Source: Pseudomonas sp. Bout1
Lineage (GTDB): Bacteria > Pseudomonadota > Gammaproteobacteria > Pseudomonadales > Pseudomonadaceae
Length of the DNA stretch: 64,000 bases
NCBI RefSeq assembly: GCF_034314165.1
Contig: NZ_JAVIWK010000001.1
Coordinates: 248,001 to 312,000 of the forward strand
Direction: 5' to 3'
Below are positions 49,686 to 58,079 of this stretch, one piece after another. The position numbers and the translations under genes are program-made. The notes beneath the pieces were generated by a model. The model searched no databases. It was not told where the DNA came from and was given only the letters and a program-made list of their open reading frames with translations. The stretch's first letter is position 1. The number at the start of each line of letters is the position of its first letter.

Positions 49686-50981
49686 ATGTTGAAGCAACGG
49701 ATGGGGCTGATCGCTCTGGGGATTTTGAGCGCTACGCAAGCAATGGCTGACGACCAGGCCCAATCAAAGGGTTTTGTTGAAGACAGCCACCTGAACATCG
49801 CGGCACGCAACGCGTACATCAGCCGCGACTACAAAAACGGCAGGCAAGACAAAGCCGAATGGGGCCAGGGCTTCATCGGCAAGTTCGAATCCGGCTTCAC
49901 CCAAGGCACCGTCGGTGTGGGTGTGGACGTGATCGGCCAATACGCCATTCGCCTGGACGGTGGTAAAGGTCGCAGCGGCGCCGGCGGCATCAACTTCTTC
50001 AAGCAAGGCGACAGCGGCGAAGCGGCAAGCGACCTGGCCAAGGGCGGCGCAGCCGTCAAGGCGCGCATCTCCAACACCGTGCTGAAGTACGGTGACCAGA
50101 TGCCAGCCGTGCCGGTACTGGAATACGACAACTCCCGCCTGTTGTCGGAAACCTACACCGGTACCTCGATCGTTTCCAAAGAGATCGAAGGCCTGCAACT
50201 GGACGCGGGTCACTTCACCAAGGAAGCCCAAAAAGGCGCCGAAGGCACCGACAGCGGCAACCTGAAAAGCATCAGCTACCTGGGCGGTAGCTACAAATTC
50301 ACCGAAAGCCTGTCGGCCGCGCTGTACGCCTCCGACATGCAAGACGTGCTGAAGAAGCAATACGTCAACGTCAACTACGTGCTGGCCCTGCCAGAGAAAC
50401 AATCGTTGACCTTTGACTTCAACGGCTACAAAACCAAGCTGGACAAGAGCTTCGCCCAGCTGACCCAAGGTGATGCCGACGCCCGCGACAACAAAATCTG
50501 GAGCCTGGGCGCCACGTGGGCGGTTGGCCCGCACAGCTTCACCCTGGCCCACCAGCGCAGCACCGGTGACACTGGTTACCTGTACGGCGGCTACCGCAAC
50601 AACACCAAGGACAGCGGCATCGGCGACGGTGGCAACACCATCCTGCTGGCCAACTCCTACTGGTCTGACTTCAACGGCAAGGACGAGCGCTCCTGGCAAG
50701 CAGGCTACGGCCTGGACTTCAGCGCGTTCGGCGTGCCTGGCCTGACCTACAACATCGCCTACGTGCGCGGCACCAACATTGACGACGGTTCCAACCGCGG
50801 CAGTGGCACCGAGCGTGAGATCTTCAACCAGTTCAAATACGTGGTACAGAGCGGCCCGGCCAAAGACCTGAGCCTGCGTGCCCGTGCGTCGTGGTTGCGC
50901 GTTTCCAACAACGCCAGCAATTACAACGTTGGCGGTAACGAGATCCGTCTGTTCGCCGACTACCCGATCAACGTTTTCTGA
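49686..50981 (+). CDS. OprD-family outer membrane porin
   Basis: A 431-aa porin. The signal peptide (about 23 residues, ending QAMA) is followed by GFVEDSHLNIAARNAYISRDYKNG and the AEWGQGFIGKFESGFTQG strand of the family, and the last residue is Phe. The ATG at 49686 follows an AAGGAATATAAGAAA stretch; the frame is open 52 codons upstream but crosses the terminator. It is only distantly like the first porin of this window, mainly in the N-terminal motifs. The substrate is unknown. Confidence 0.92.
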   Translation: MLKQRMGLIALGILSATQAMADDQAQSKGFVEDSHLNIAARNAYISRDYKNGRQDKAEWGQGFIGKFESGFTQGTVGVGVDVIGQYAIRLDGGKGRSGAGGINFFKQGDSGEAASDLAKGGAAVKARISNTVLKYGDQMPAVPVLEYDNSRLLSETYTGTSIVSKEIEGLQLDAGHFTKEAQKGAEGTDSGNLKSISYLGGSYKFTESLSAALYASDMQDVLKKQYVNVNYVLALPEKQSLTFDFNGYKTKLDKSFAQLTQGDADARDNKIWSLGATWAVGPHSFTLAHQRSTGDTGYLYGGYRNNTKDSGIGDGGNTILLANSYWSDFNGKDERSWQAGYGLDFSAFGVPGLTYNIAYVRGTNIDDGSNRGSGTEREIFNQFKYVVQSGPAKDLSLRARASWLRVSNNASNYNVGGNEIRLFADYPINVF

Positions 50982-51014
50982 TTGATCGCTCGTCGCGCCT
51001 GAATCAAGGCGATA

Positions 51015-51043
51015 AAAAACCCCGACTGGTTCGGGGTTTTTTT
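51015..51043 (+). terminator. Rho-independent terminator of the second porin gene
   Basis: AAAAACCCCGA-CTGGT-TCGGGGTTTTTTT, a clean GC stem with A and T flanks, starts 33 bp after the stop codon. Confidence 0.92.
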
Positions 51044-51183
51044 ATGCCTGCCATCAGGCCTGATTGATTACATCGCATCACTAATGAAGTACGCCGCCCC
51101 ACCTTTATCCACCTCAAGCAACCTCTTAAATTGGCCCCACTGCCTGCCCACCCTACCGATGGGCAAGTCACTGGAGCCTTGCC

Positions 51184-51399
51184 ATGCCATTTGTCAGCGT
51201 ACGTATCACCCGCGACGGCGTTACCTCGGAGCAGAAAGCCCAGGTCATTGCCGAGATCACCGAAACCCTCGAGCGCGTCCTCAACAAACGCCCCGAGCTG
51301 ACCCACATCGTCATCGAAGAAGTCGACACCGATAACTGGGGCTACGCGGGTATCACCACCACCCAATACCGCAAACAGCTCGCGGAAAACCCCTCATGA
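51184..51399 (+). CDS. 4-oxalocrotonate tautomerase-family enzyme
   Basis: A 71-aa tautomerase. Pro2, which becomes the catalytic N-terminal Pro1 after Met removal, is present (MPFVSVRITRDGV). Conserved positions follow in LTHIVIEEVDTDNWGYAG. Such enzymes work as hexamers on small keto-enol substrates. Its stop overlaps the start of the following FrnE-type gene by 4 bp, so the two are coupled and an SDR gene follows, suggesting a small catabolic or detoxification operon. Confidence 0.9.
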   Translation: MPFVSVRITRDGVTSEQKAQVIAEITETLERVLNKRPELTHIVIEEVDTDNWGYAGITTTQYRKQLAENPS

Positions 51400-52046
51400 G
51401 CACGCCCGTCACCATCGACTTCATTTCTGACGTGGTGTGCCCGTGGTGCGCCCTTGGCGCCACCGCGCTGGAACAAGCCATCGCCAACCTGGCGGGCGAA
51501 GTAAAGGTTGAACTCACCTTCAAACCCTTCGAGCTCAACCCCGACATGCCCGCCGAAGGCGAAAACGCCGTGGCCCACATGATGCGCAAATACGGGCGCA
51601 GCGCTGAAGAAGTCGCCAGCGGCAAAAGGATGCTGATGGAGCGCGGCGAGGCCATCGGCTTCACCTTCGACCTGGAAAAGCGCAGCCACTTCTACAACAC
51701 CTTCGACGCACATCGGTTGTTGCTGTGGGCGCTGCAACAAGGGCGGCAAGTGGAGCTGAAAAGGGCGCTGTTGCACGGGTATTTCACCGCTGGCCAGAAC
51801 GTCAGCGACCACGAAACCCTGGCGCGTTTAGCCGCCGAAGCCGGGCTGCAAATTGAAGGCGCACGACAGGTGCTGGGCTCTACCGCCTACGCCAACGAAG
51901 TGCGCGAACTACAAGCGTTCTACCGCGAGCACGGCATCAACTCCGTACCGGCCATGGTCCTAAATGGCCGCCAGTTGGTCTCCGGGTCGCAATCGGTCAG
52001 TTACTACGAACAGATGCTGCGGGAAATGTCCGCCGTGGCTGCTTGA
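51396..52046 (+). CDS. DsbA-family oxidoreductase (FrnE/2-hydroxychromene isomerase-like)
   Basis: A 216-aa cytoplasmic thioredoxin-fold protein. FISDVVCPWCALGA puts the CPWC motif at residues 14-17. FKPFELNPDMP and the C-terminal GINSVPAMVLNGRQLVSGSQ (cis-Pro) are FrnE features. It is coupled to the tautomerase gene and lies 31 bp before the SDR gene. Probably a disulfide-handling or glutathione-transferase-kappa-like enzyme. Confidence 0.9.
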   Translation: MSTPVTIDFISDVVCPWCALGATALEQAIANLAGEVKVELTFKPFELNPDMPAEGENAVAHMMRKYGRSAEEVASGKRMLMERGEAIGFTFDLEKRSHFYNTFDAHRLLLWALQQGRQVELKRALLHGYFTAGQNVSDHETLARLAAEAGLQIEGARQVLGSTAYANEVRELQAFYREHGINSVPAMVLNGRQLVSGSQSVSYYEQMLREMSAVAA

Positions 52047-52077
52047 ACCATCCCATTTTCCCTATAGAGGTTTCATC

Positions 52078-52788
52078 ATGAGCAATTCGAAAAAAGTCGT
52101 TGTGATTACCGGCGCATCCCAAGGCCTCGGCGCTGCTGCGGTAAAGGCTTACCGCGAGCTGGATTACCGCGTGGTTGCCACCTCCCGGTCGATCAAACCA
52201 TCGACCGACCCAGACATCCTTACCGTGGCGGGCGACATCGCCGACCCGGCCACCGCCGAGCGCGTCATCCGCGAAGGCGTGGCGCGTTTTGGCCGCATCG
52301 ACAGCCTGATCAACAACGCCGGGGTGTTCGTCGCCAAACCCTTCACCAGCTACACCCACGAAGACTACGTAAGCGTGTTGGCGGTGAACCTCAACGGGTT
52401 CTTCTACATCACCCAACTGGCGATCACCGAGATGCTGAAACAGGGCGCCGGGCACATCGTCAACATCACCACCAGCCTGGTGGACCACGCGATTGATGGC
52501 GTGCCATCGGTGCTGGCCTCGCTGACCAAAGGCGGGCTGAACTCGGCCACCAAATCCCTGGCGATTGAATACGCCAAGCGCGGCATTCGGGTGAATGCGG
52601 TGAGCCCTGGGATTATCAAGACCCCGATGCATGGTGAAGAGACGCATGCGGCGTTGGGCAGCCTGCATCCGGTGGGGCATATGGGGGAGGCGCGGGATAT
52701 TGCGCAGGCGATTGTGTACCTGGAATCGGCTGGGTTTGTGACGGGTGAAATTCTGCATGTGGACGGTGGGCAGAGTGCTGGGCACTAA
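52078..52788 (+). CDS. SDR-family oxidoreductase
   Basis: A 236-aa short-chain dehydrogenase/reductase. The cofactor motif VITGASQGLGAAA is near residues 9-21, NNAGV near 80, and SPGIIKTPMH near the C-terminal end. The usual catalytic Tyr of YxxxK is not seen: the corresponding segment reads ASLTKGGLNSATKSL, with L-T-K in place. So the catalytic Tyr seems to be missing or replaced, and activity is uncertain. It is last in the tautomerase-frnE-SDR group. Confidence 0.87.
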   Translation: MSNSKKVVVITGASQGLGAAAVKAYRELDYRVVATSRSIKPSTDPDILTVAGDIADPATAERVIREGVARFGRIDSLINNAGVFVAKPFTSYTHEDYVSVLAVNLNGFFYITQLAITEMLKQGAGHIVNITTSLVDHAIDGVPSVLASLTKGGLNSATKSLAIEYAKRGIRVNAVSPGIIKTPMHGEETHAALGSLHPVGHMGEARDIAQAIVYLESAGFVTGEILHVDGGQSAGH

Positions 52789-52803
52789 GCTGCGCGGTTG
52801 AAC

Positions 52804-52842
52804 AAAAACGCCCCGGGCCCTTACGGTTCGGGGCGTTTTTGT
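52804..52842 (+). terminator. Rho-independent terminator after the SDR gene
   Basis: AACGCCCCG and CGGGGCGTT pair across a 13-base loop and are followed by T-rich sequence; five A precede the stem. Confidence 0.88.
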
Positions 52843-52892
52843 GGGTGACGGCTTCAAGCCAGGCACTCTAAAACAAACAACAACGATCAAAT

Positions 52893-52916
52893 GTGGGAGC
52901 CGGGCTTGCCCGCGAT
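52893..52916. repeat. Single REP-like arm
   Basis: GTGGGAGCCGGGCTTGCCCGCGAT without a facing partner, just downstream of the DUF3077 gene stop. It is the last copy of this family in the window; none occurs in the AT-rich island. Confidence 0.7.
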
Positions 52917-52954
52917 GGCGACGGCCCAGCCAACACATCCACAACCTGCCACAC

Positions 52955-53236
52955 CTACAGATTATTGCCCGGCGACTCCAACACCTTCACCACATCATCA
53001 ATCACCGCCTTGCTCATCTCTAGCAGATAGTGCGAAGCCCAGGCGTACCGGTCTGTATCCCGAATCATGGCAGCGTCCTCTGCCAACAGCTTGGCCACAT
53101 GCAGCAAATCAGAAACGTGAGACAGCGCTTCCCGCAGGGAAACCCCGCTGTTAACGCGAAACAAAGGCTGATCGGAATGAAACGAGAAAGGGGTAACGCC
53201 GAGGGTAGTGAGGCCAGACGGATTTGGAGCGTTCAT
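52955..53236 (-). CDS. DUF3077-family protein
   Basis: A 93-aa protein with the DUF3077 pattern: PLFRVNSGVSLREALSHVSDLLHVAKLLAED and a helical end (YLLEMSKAVIDDVVKVLES). The family is small, helical and common in Pseudomonas, with no known function. The ATG at 53236 (MNAPNPSGL) is preceded, in reading direction, by ATATGGGAGTTTTACCG and a long structured leader. Confidence 0.75.
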   Translation of the reverse strand: MNAPNPSGLTTLGVTPFSFHSDQPLFRVNSGVSLREALSHVSDLLHVAKLLAEDAAMIRDTDRYAWASHYLLEMSKAVIDDVVKVLESPGNNL

Positions 53237-53537
53237 CGGTAAAACTCCCATATCAAGTGAGAGCTACCACGTTCGTTATCAGGCGAATGGGTGGCAGCTG
53301 TGCGCAGGCTGATAAACCGGAGATACAGGAACCCGGCAGGCCCGAAGGCCTCCCACGCACAGCCGCCATTGCACGAAATGGTGGGCGTAAAAAACGCCTG
53401 CACATCGTGGTTGTGGGGCGCTGTTGCGCCTGCATCTTGCCGGGTTATCAGGCCCGGTCGCTGAATTGGCAGCGACGGGGGGAGGGTAGCGTGGTGGTGG
53501 ATTGGGTGCAACTGGGCAGAGTGATGGGAGTTAAGGG
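53237..53537 (-). promoter_or_regulatory. Long structured leader upstream of the DUF3077 gene
   Basis: About 300 bp without a credible gene, although both strands are open. It contains the 7-bp inverted repeat TTATCAG (53276-53282) / CTGATAA (53309-53315) around GGTGGCAGCTGTGC, a third TTATCAG copy near 53445, and a G/C-rich CCCGGCAGGCCCG segment. Similar leaders before DUF3077 genes are something I associate with other Pseudomonas genomes; this is recollection rather than a search result. Confidence 0.4.
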
Positions 53538-53564
53538 GAGCAACTGACTTGTAATCAGTAGGTC
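53538..53564 (+). other. tRNA-Thr(TGT) fragment: anticodon arm and variable loop
   Basis: The segment is GAGC + A, a perfect 5-bp anticodon stem ACTGA/TCAGT (53543-53547 / 53555-53559) and the 7-base loop CTTGTAA with anticodon TGT (Thr), then variable loop AGGTC. The 5' acceptor and D arms and the T arm are missing, so it is not a working tRNA. Such fragments are typical of attachment sites and old integration scars. Confidence 0.75.
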
Positions 53565-53700
53565 GCCCGCTTGAGCACAAAACGCGCGTTGAGATCACCA
53601 ATCTTCCTGCCCCTGCGAAATATCGTCGCGACGACCTGCTAATTCAAGTGAGTGCTTGCCGGTGTAACATGCTCAACGATCACTCACCATCGAGGCTGCC

Positions 53701-54354
53701 ATGACCGGGATATCTCTGAACCTGCCGGAAGACCTTTCGAACGCTCTCTCCGACCTGGCCAAAGGCCCCGGTTAAAGGCCTGGTAACGCTCGATATCGGC
53801 TACAACGACAGCACGCTGCAACGGCACTTTATCGGCTACGTCGAGCGCTCCACCACGGCCAGCAGCACCCAGCAAGTGCTGTTCTGTCGCGAGCTGGCCG
53901 CGATTCTGGCCAACCCGCTGCCGCTGAACCTGCGTCACGTCGACCTGCGCGCCGTCCTGGTCGAGATCGGCCAGCACACCGGTTTGCGCTTCCGCGTCCC
54001 GGAACAGCCGTATGCCAGCGTCAAGGCGCCGTTTTCTACAGCCTGGCCGCCGGCTATCAAGCCATGGACAGCCTGGCCCGGGTTTTCAACATCCCCGACT
54101 TCATCTGGCAGCAACAGGGTGACGGAGAAGTGTTCGTGGGCAGTTGGGCCGACAGCTTCTTCGGCGTTCGCTCGCCGCTGCAGCTGCCGGTGGAACTGTT
54201 CGACGACTACCAGGGCAACCAGAGCGCGATGATTGCAGCCCTTCCCGGGTTGCGACCAGGTGCAACGATCAACCACAGCGAGCGCATCACTAGTGTGGCG
54301 CTCATCGACAACCAGATGGCCATCCGGTGGACGACGCAATCCGCCGCAGCGTAG
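53701..54354 (+). pseudogene. Frameshifted phage baseplate/hub-type gene
   Basis: A phage structural gene broken into three frames. It opens at ATG 53701 (MTGISLNLPEDLSNALSDLAKG, stop at 53773), continues in another frame (VKGLVTLDIGYNDSTLQ ... LRFRVPEQPYASVKAP), and after a shift in the T4 run near 54030 returns to the first frame (FYSLAAGYQAMDSLARVF ... MAIRWTTQSAAA). The order before a spike-like gene suggests a tail hub or baseplate protein. Two frameshifts mean it is non-functional unless the sequence has errors. Confidence 0.65.
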
Positions 54355-55304
54355 AACGACAATTCCCCGAACTCACCGGCGGTTACCACCTGCCACGCTT
54401 TGCCCGGGTTGTCGCCGTGGCCGACGCCCCTGCCGGCGCCGGGATCTGTGACGACTTCCGGCCGCGCTACGCGGTCGACATCGAGGTCATGGGACCGGAT
54501 GGCGAGCCAGACACCAAGCTGCCGATCCTGGCTGGCGTATCCTTGCCGCTGCCCACCGGAGGCGAGGAAATGGGCATCTATGCGTTCCCCGAGGAAGGCA
54601 CCCAGGTTGTGGTGTGCTTTGCCTACGGCCTGCCGCACAAGCCGTATATCCAAACCATTCTGCCTCACGGCTTGAGCATGCCCAGCGTGCCGAAGGGGGA
54701 CCAGGTGTGGCAGCACAGCGAGGCCTGTCAGCAACGCGTCGACGCGGACGGCAACTGGCTGCGCCAGACTGACGGAAAGATCCTGGACAAGGCGATCGAG
54801 CGGGAAGTGGAGGCGATGGGCAACACTGAGCGTTACCAGAGCCACACAAGGACCGTGGACGACCATTCAACCGAGTCGGTAGGGGGCATCAAGACCCTTG
54901 AAGCCCTGGGCGCGCTCAAGCTGTTGTCGGGTGGATCTGCGAGCCTGGCGGCGGTGGATGACTTGCACCAGGCGACCGGGCGGGACTTGAGCCTGGTGGT
55001 GGGGCAGAAGCACAACGCCACGGTTGGTGGCGACATGGAGGAAAGGATTGAGGGGCTGCGCAAGAGCGTGGCGGGGGGCAGTCAGCGACTGGTGGCGCCT
55101 AAAACTTGGTTGGGCTCAGAAGGCGTAAATGTATTGCAAGTGCTCTGTGAATTGCTTGAGTTAGTGCAACAAATGAATGCTCAACTCGCAGCTCACACCC
55201 ATCTTCCAGGCCCTGGGCCAACGCCGTATGATGTATCTGAATTCACGGCGAAAGCTGAGAGTGCGGCATTGATTAAAATAAAGTTAGAACAAGTAACATT
55301 GTAA
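54327..55304 (+). CDS. Phage baseplate assembly/spike-like protein
   Basis: A 325-aa protein with a GTG start overlapping the end of the broken upstream gene. The N-terminal part (about residues 15-115) looks like the OB-fold of gpV/gp5-type spike proteins: YHLPRFARVVAVADAP, then GIYAFPEEGTQVVVCFAYGLPHKPYI. The middle (NTERYQSHTRTVDDHST) and the end (MNAQLAAHTHLPGPGPTP) are typical of spike proteins with Gly/His-rich tips. It is intact but isolated, without other tail genes, so it is probably a prophage or tailocin remnant. Confidence 0.7.
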   Translation: MDDAIRRSVERQFPELTGGYHLPRFARVVAVADAPAGAGICDDFRPRYAVDIEVMGPDGEPDTKLPILAGVSLPLPTGGEEMGIYAFPEEGTQVVVCFAYGLPHKPYIQTILPHGLSMPSVPKGDQVWQHSEACQQRVDADGNWLRQTDGKILDKAIEREVEAMGNTERYQSHTRTVDDHSTESVGGIKTLEALGALKLLSGGSASLAAVDDLHQATGRDLSLVVGQKHNATVGGDMEERIEGLRKSVAGGSQRLVAPKTWLGSEGVNVLQVLCELLELVQQMNAQLAAHTHLPGPGPTPYDVSEFTAKAESAALIKIKLEQVTL

Positions 55305-55334
55305 GAGGCAGCAATAGGGGATATGTGCTCTACA

Positions 55335-56222
55335 TTATTTTGACGATGCTGGCGTTAGCAATGTGTAATGTTGTAGATCATCTTTAGAACCCTGAAATTT
55401 GCCTTTTGTACCCATGCCTAAAAGTAAAAAATCTTTTTTTGCAATTCGTTTGTTAAGTTCGTCTTCAAATTTTTTTGTTGAGCCGCTTATTTTTCGAATG
55501 TCTTTTCCAAAGAATTTTGAGATGGGGTAGGAATCGCCAGCCTTAAAGTCTGCAATCTTTTTTATGAGTAGTTTTTCGAAATCGTCGTACTCATCAATCA
55601 TTCCATCAAGTCCGCTTGTCTCAAGATCTAATAAGTATACCGTCGTGAGAAGATGCTCAACAATAATTAAAGCAGCGTCTAAATTTTTCTTGATGGGTTT
55701 TTTGATGTCATGCGCTGCATCATTTCCCATAAACCGAATTGCGTGCAAACGTGTAGAGTCTTTCTTTGATATAAGCCCTTTAGTAGCAAGGTTTGTAATT
55801 CTTGTGCTTAATTCTTTTCCAGCAATCGCTTGGTCGTTACATATTGCCTCAAGTGTTGTTCTAAGACCTATGCCGGTCAAAGTCAATGATCCCTGAGAGT
55901 ATGCGTCGCAAGTCTCCCTGTAGATACTTCCTACAATGTGCGGAAGAAAGTAATAATCTATCTTAGCTACGCTTATCGGAGGGAATATATCAATTTCGGT
56001 AGGTGTTTCCCATTCGTTATCACCAGTAGGCCAAGCATTTTCGTAATCAATAAAGACTTTTCTAAAAGAAAGATTATCGCATCCGTCGCATTTAACAATT
56101 TGGTGTCGTCGGGTGTAATGATATTCAGAAGGGTCACCCTCCTCACGGTGTTCGGAGTTTATAGTATGGTTGGTTTCGATCTTGCAGTTAGAGCATGGAC
56201 TTTTTAGTGTCTTTGGCGGCAT
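55335..56222 (-). CDS. DUF4145-domain protein
   Basis: A 295-aa AT-rich gene. Cys pairs near the N-terminus (CSNC at 9-12 and CDGC around 50) suggest a zinc ribbon. The DUF4145 core is GSLTLTGIGLRTTLEAICND near residue 125 followed by RLHAIRFMGNDAAHD. Such proteins are frequent in defence islands and restriction contexts, and their function is unknown. It lies next to the decayed DUF2971 gene. Composition differs clearly from the core chromosome, which points to horizontal transfer. Confidence 0.75.
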   Translation of the reverse strand: MPPKTLKSPCSNCKIETNHTINSEHREEGDPSEYHYTRRHQIVKCDGCDNLSFRKVFIDYENAWPTGDNEWETPTEIDIFPPISVAKIDYYFLPHIVGSIYRETCDAYSQGSLTLTGIGLRTTLEAICNDQAIAGKELSTRITNLATKGLISKKDSTRLHAIRFMGNDAAHDIKKPIKKNLDAALIIVEHLLTTVYLLDLETSGLDGMIDEYDDFEKLLIKKIADFKAGDSYPISKFFGKDIRKISGSTKKFEDELNKRIAKKDFLLLGMGTKGKFQGSKDDLQHYTLLTPASSK

Positions 56223-56247
56223 GAATGGACTCCGAAGGATGTTGGTT

Positions 56248-57104
56248 TTAGCGATAAGGAGCCACAGACTTTTTCACTGCAACGGAGGGAAGCCCAACTG
56301 TTTCTAAGAATATTGATACGCCAAGGCCAAGAGCTGGATTTCTAGGGCCTAAGATAACTTCTTTTATTGGATTTGGAAATTTTTCGCTGATGAAGCTTAA
56401 ATCAATATAAGGCACCGGGCAGTTGTCTCGCATCACAAAAGATATATTTGCTGGCGGGATTTCTTGGCCGAATGCAGTGCCGCCTGAGTCCCCGAGCTTT
56501 AACTATTGTTACTGATTTCCGTGATAATCATATGAAGTAACCTGACTTCATTTTCTTCATAAAAAGCGGGATTTTTTAATGCGGCAAGCTCAGTGTAAAG
56601 GTGAAAGCAAATCGTTTCGAAATCAACGTCACGAGTATGGCCTTGACTTTTTTGAACGTGATAAATTGCTCTTATTGCATCTCTGACTTCTTCAAATTGC
56701 TTTTTTCAATCATAAAGGACTTCCAGCGGCATCGAAGCCATATTTTTTCAATAGTTTTGAATCAAAACCGATAGCATAGCCTTGACCATCATCTGCATAG
56801 GCTCGCCACTGGCTGAGTACATCGCCAGCTTTCGAGAAGCAGGTGGCTAGTCCCAAGCCGCGGGAGCTTGCAGATGGATAATTGCATCTATGTCATCCAA
56901 GAAAGCAATACCCACTTCACTCTGAAGTTCAGTAGCGACGTCCTCCCATACGCTATATCCCCACTGCATTTCTTGAGAGTCATTCATGGAGTTAATGTCG
57001 CTAAATCTAAGCTTCTTTCCAGTGCAAATCGCTAAAAAAGTTTCTGCAGTACAGTAATGGTAAAGTATTTCTTCTGTTTCTGGTGAGTAGTTTCGCTTAA
57101 GCAT
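56248..57104 (-). pseudogene. Decayed DUF2971-family gene
   Basis: About 285 codons, the usual DUF2971 length, but split by at least three frame changes. The start is intact (ATG 57104; EEILYHYCTAETFLAICTG ... LRFSDINSMNDSQEMQWG). A second frame carries the family core LATCFSKAGDVLSQWRAYAD, a third EVRDAIRAIYHVQKSQG, and a fourth the C-terminal region (NISFVMRDNCPVPYIDLSF ... KEVILGPRNP). DUF2971 proteins are common in phage-defence neighbourhoods. Either decay or sequencing errors could explain the breaks. Confidence 0.7.
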
Positions 57105-57131
57105 CTGAACAGTCCTTAGTAATCAGGATGA

Positions 57132-57153
57132 GGGGGCAGGTATCCCTGCCCCC
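57132..57153. terminator. GC-rich hairpin, possible terminator
   Basis: GGGGGCAGG and CCTGCCCCC pair across a 4-base loop. It lies in the AT-rich gap between the DUF2971 remnant and the toxin gene and could end the minus-strand transcript of the toxin-antitoxin pair. Confidence 0.5.
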
Positions 57154-57504
57154 TTATGCCTAGGAAATAAATCGATCGATGAGCCAGCATGCAAAAAACA
57201 CTATGACCCAAAGATCAATTTCCACCTCTACCACTTTTAAACGCAGCCTAAACATGGCAGTAGCCCTGTTTCGTGCTGGCAGCGCTGCCAACTTTTAATG
57301 GTTGGCATTTATATAGCGCCTTGCCAGGCGCTTGCTATTGGTTAACCGCGAATCACCGCAAGCAGCAGCTCCGGAGCCTGAGTTATCCGAGTGGCACAGC
57401 CAGGAACGGGCTCAGACTACTTCACCTTTAGCGGCTAGAGAGGCCGCATTCAGGGGGTATCACTCCCTCCGAAACCTTTTGGCCGATAAGTGTTACATCG
57501 GCCA
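57154..57504. other. Gene-poor stretch with a possible short reading frame
   Basis: About 350 bp with no convincing gene. The only frame of note is a plus-strand 31-codon ORF at 57203-57298 beginning MTQRSISTSTTFKRSLNMAV and ending in a stop directly before another ATG. No ribosome-binding site stands out and it was not recognised. Confidence 0.4.
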
Positions 57505-57819
57505 TCATTCAAACAGTTCGGCATGGCTGCCCAGGTCTACAAAAGTCACTAGGTCAGCCCGCGAGTGTTCGTAAATCATCAGGAAGTCACCTCCAATATG
57601 GCACTCTCTGAAACCATCCCAATTACCTGTCAACGCATGATCACGATATTCCGCTGGTAGTTGATCTCCCAAGAAAAGCGTCGTCATCACAGCACGGACT
57701 TCATTCATATCCCGACGGCCTGCACGCTTATAGCGCTCCCAGGACTTTTTAAATTCCGGCGTCTGCGAGCACTGCTTTGGCAGATCTGCCCGCTTTTGCT
57801 TCTTCTCCGGCTTCGCCAT
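57505..57819 (-). CDS. YafQ-family toxin (mRNA interferase)
   Basis: A 104-aa RelE/YafQ-fold toxin. Recognisable parts are QTPEFKKSWERYKRAGRRDMNEV, LPAEYRDHALTGNWDGFRECHIGGDFLMIYE and a late VDLGSHAELF with the catalytic His region. Such toxins cut mRNA on the ribosome. AAGGGA lies 6 bases before the ATG at 57819. Its first 24 codons overlap the end of the upstream antitoxin gene in another frame, so expression is coupled. Confidence 0.88.
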   Translation of the reverse strand: MAKPEKKQKRADLPKQCSQTPEFKKSWERYKRAGRRDMNEVRAVMTTLFLGDQLPAEYRDHALTGNWDGFRECHIGGDFLMIYEHSRADLVTFVDLGSHAELFE

Positions 57820-58075
57820 CAGTATCCCTTAGCATGTCGTCGATCGAGTCAAACTGGCGACGAATTTCACGCGCTTGCGCCATCGCACGAGCGGTTTTCT
57901 CCGAAGGGACACGAACTTCAAAAGGCAGCCCTTGCGTTGTCACTACCTGACGGAGGAAAAGACGCATAGCGTCACTGAGGCTCAACCCACAAGCATTCAG
58001 CACAGCAGTGGCGCGATCCTTCAAATCCTCGTCGATGCGGCAACGCACGTCAGTGGTTTTCAGTAATGCGGACAT
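57749..58075 (-). CDS. DinJ/RelB-family antitoxin
   Basis: A 108-aa antitoxin with the ribbon-helix-helix DNA-binding start TTDVRCRIDEDLKDRATAVLNACGLSLSDAMRLFL. The C-terminal part (residues 60-108) would wrap and block the YafQ-type toxin encoded directly downstream and overlapping by 71 bp. Like other DinJ proteins it probably represses its own operon. Upstream, towards 58140, is its promoter region. Confidence 0.88.
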   Translation of the reverse strand: MSALLKTTDVRCRIDEDLKDRATAVLNACGLSLSDAMRLFLRQVVTTQGLPFEVRVPSEKTARAMAQAREIRRQFDSIDDMLRDTDGEAGEEAKAGRSAKAVLADAGI

Positions 58076-58079
58076 GATA

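Noticed and set aside
53233..53601. Open frames on both strands over the DUF3077 leader and the tRNA fragment
   Set aside because: The minus-strand frame contains the peptide typical of translated tRNA antisense (SSGRPTDYKSVA), and neither frame has protein-like composition or a ribosome-binding site.
57203..57298. 31-codon plus-strand frame beginning MTQRSISTSTTFKRSL
   Set aside because: No clear ribosome-binding site, no recognised homology, and it is short enough to occur by chance.
57332..57574. 80-codon plus-strand frame opposite the end of the toxin gene
   Set aside because: It starts with TTG, has no ribosome-binding site and overlaps the real toxin gene on the other strand.
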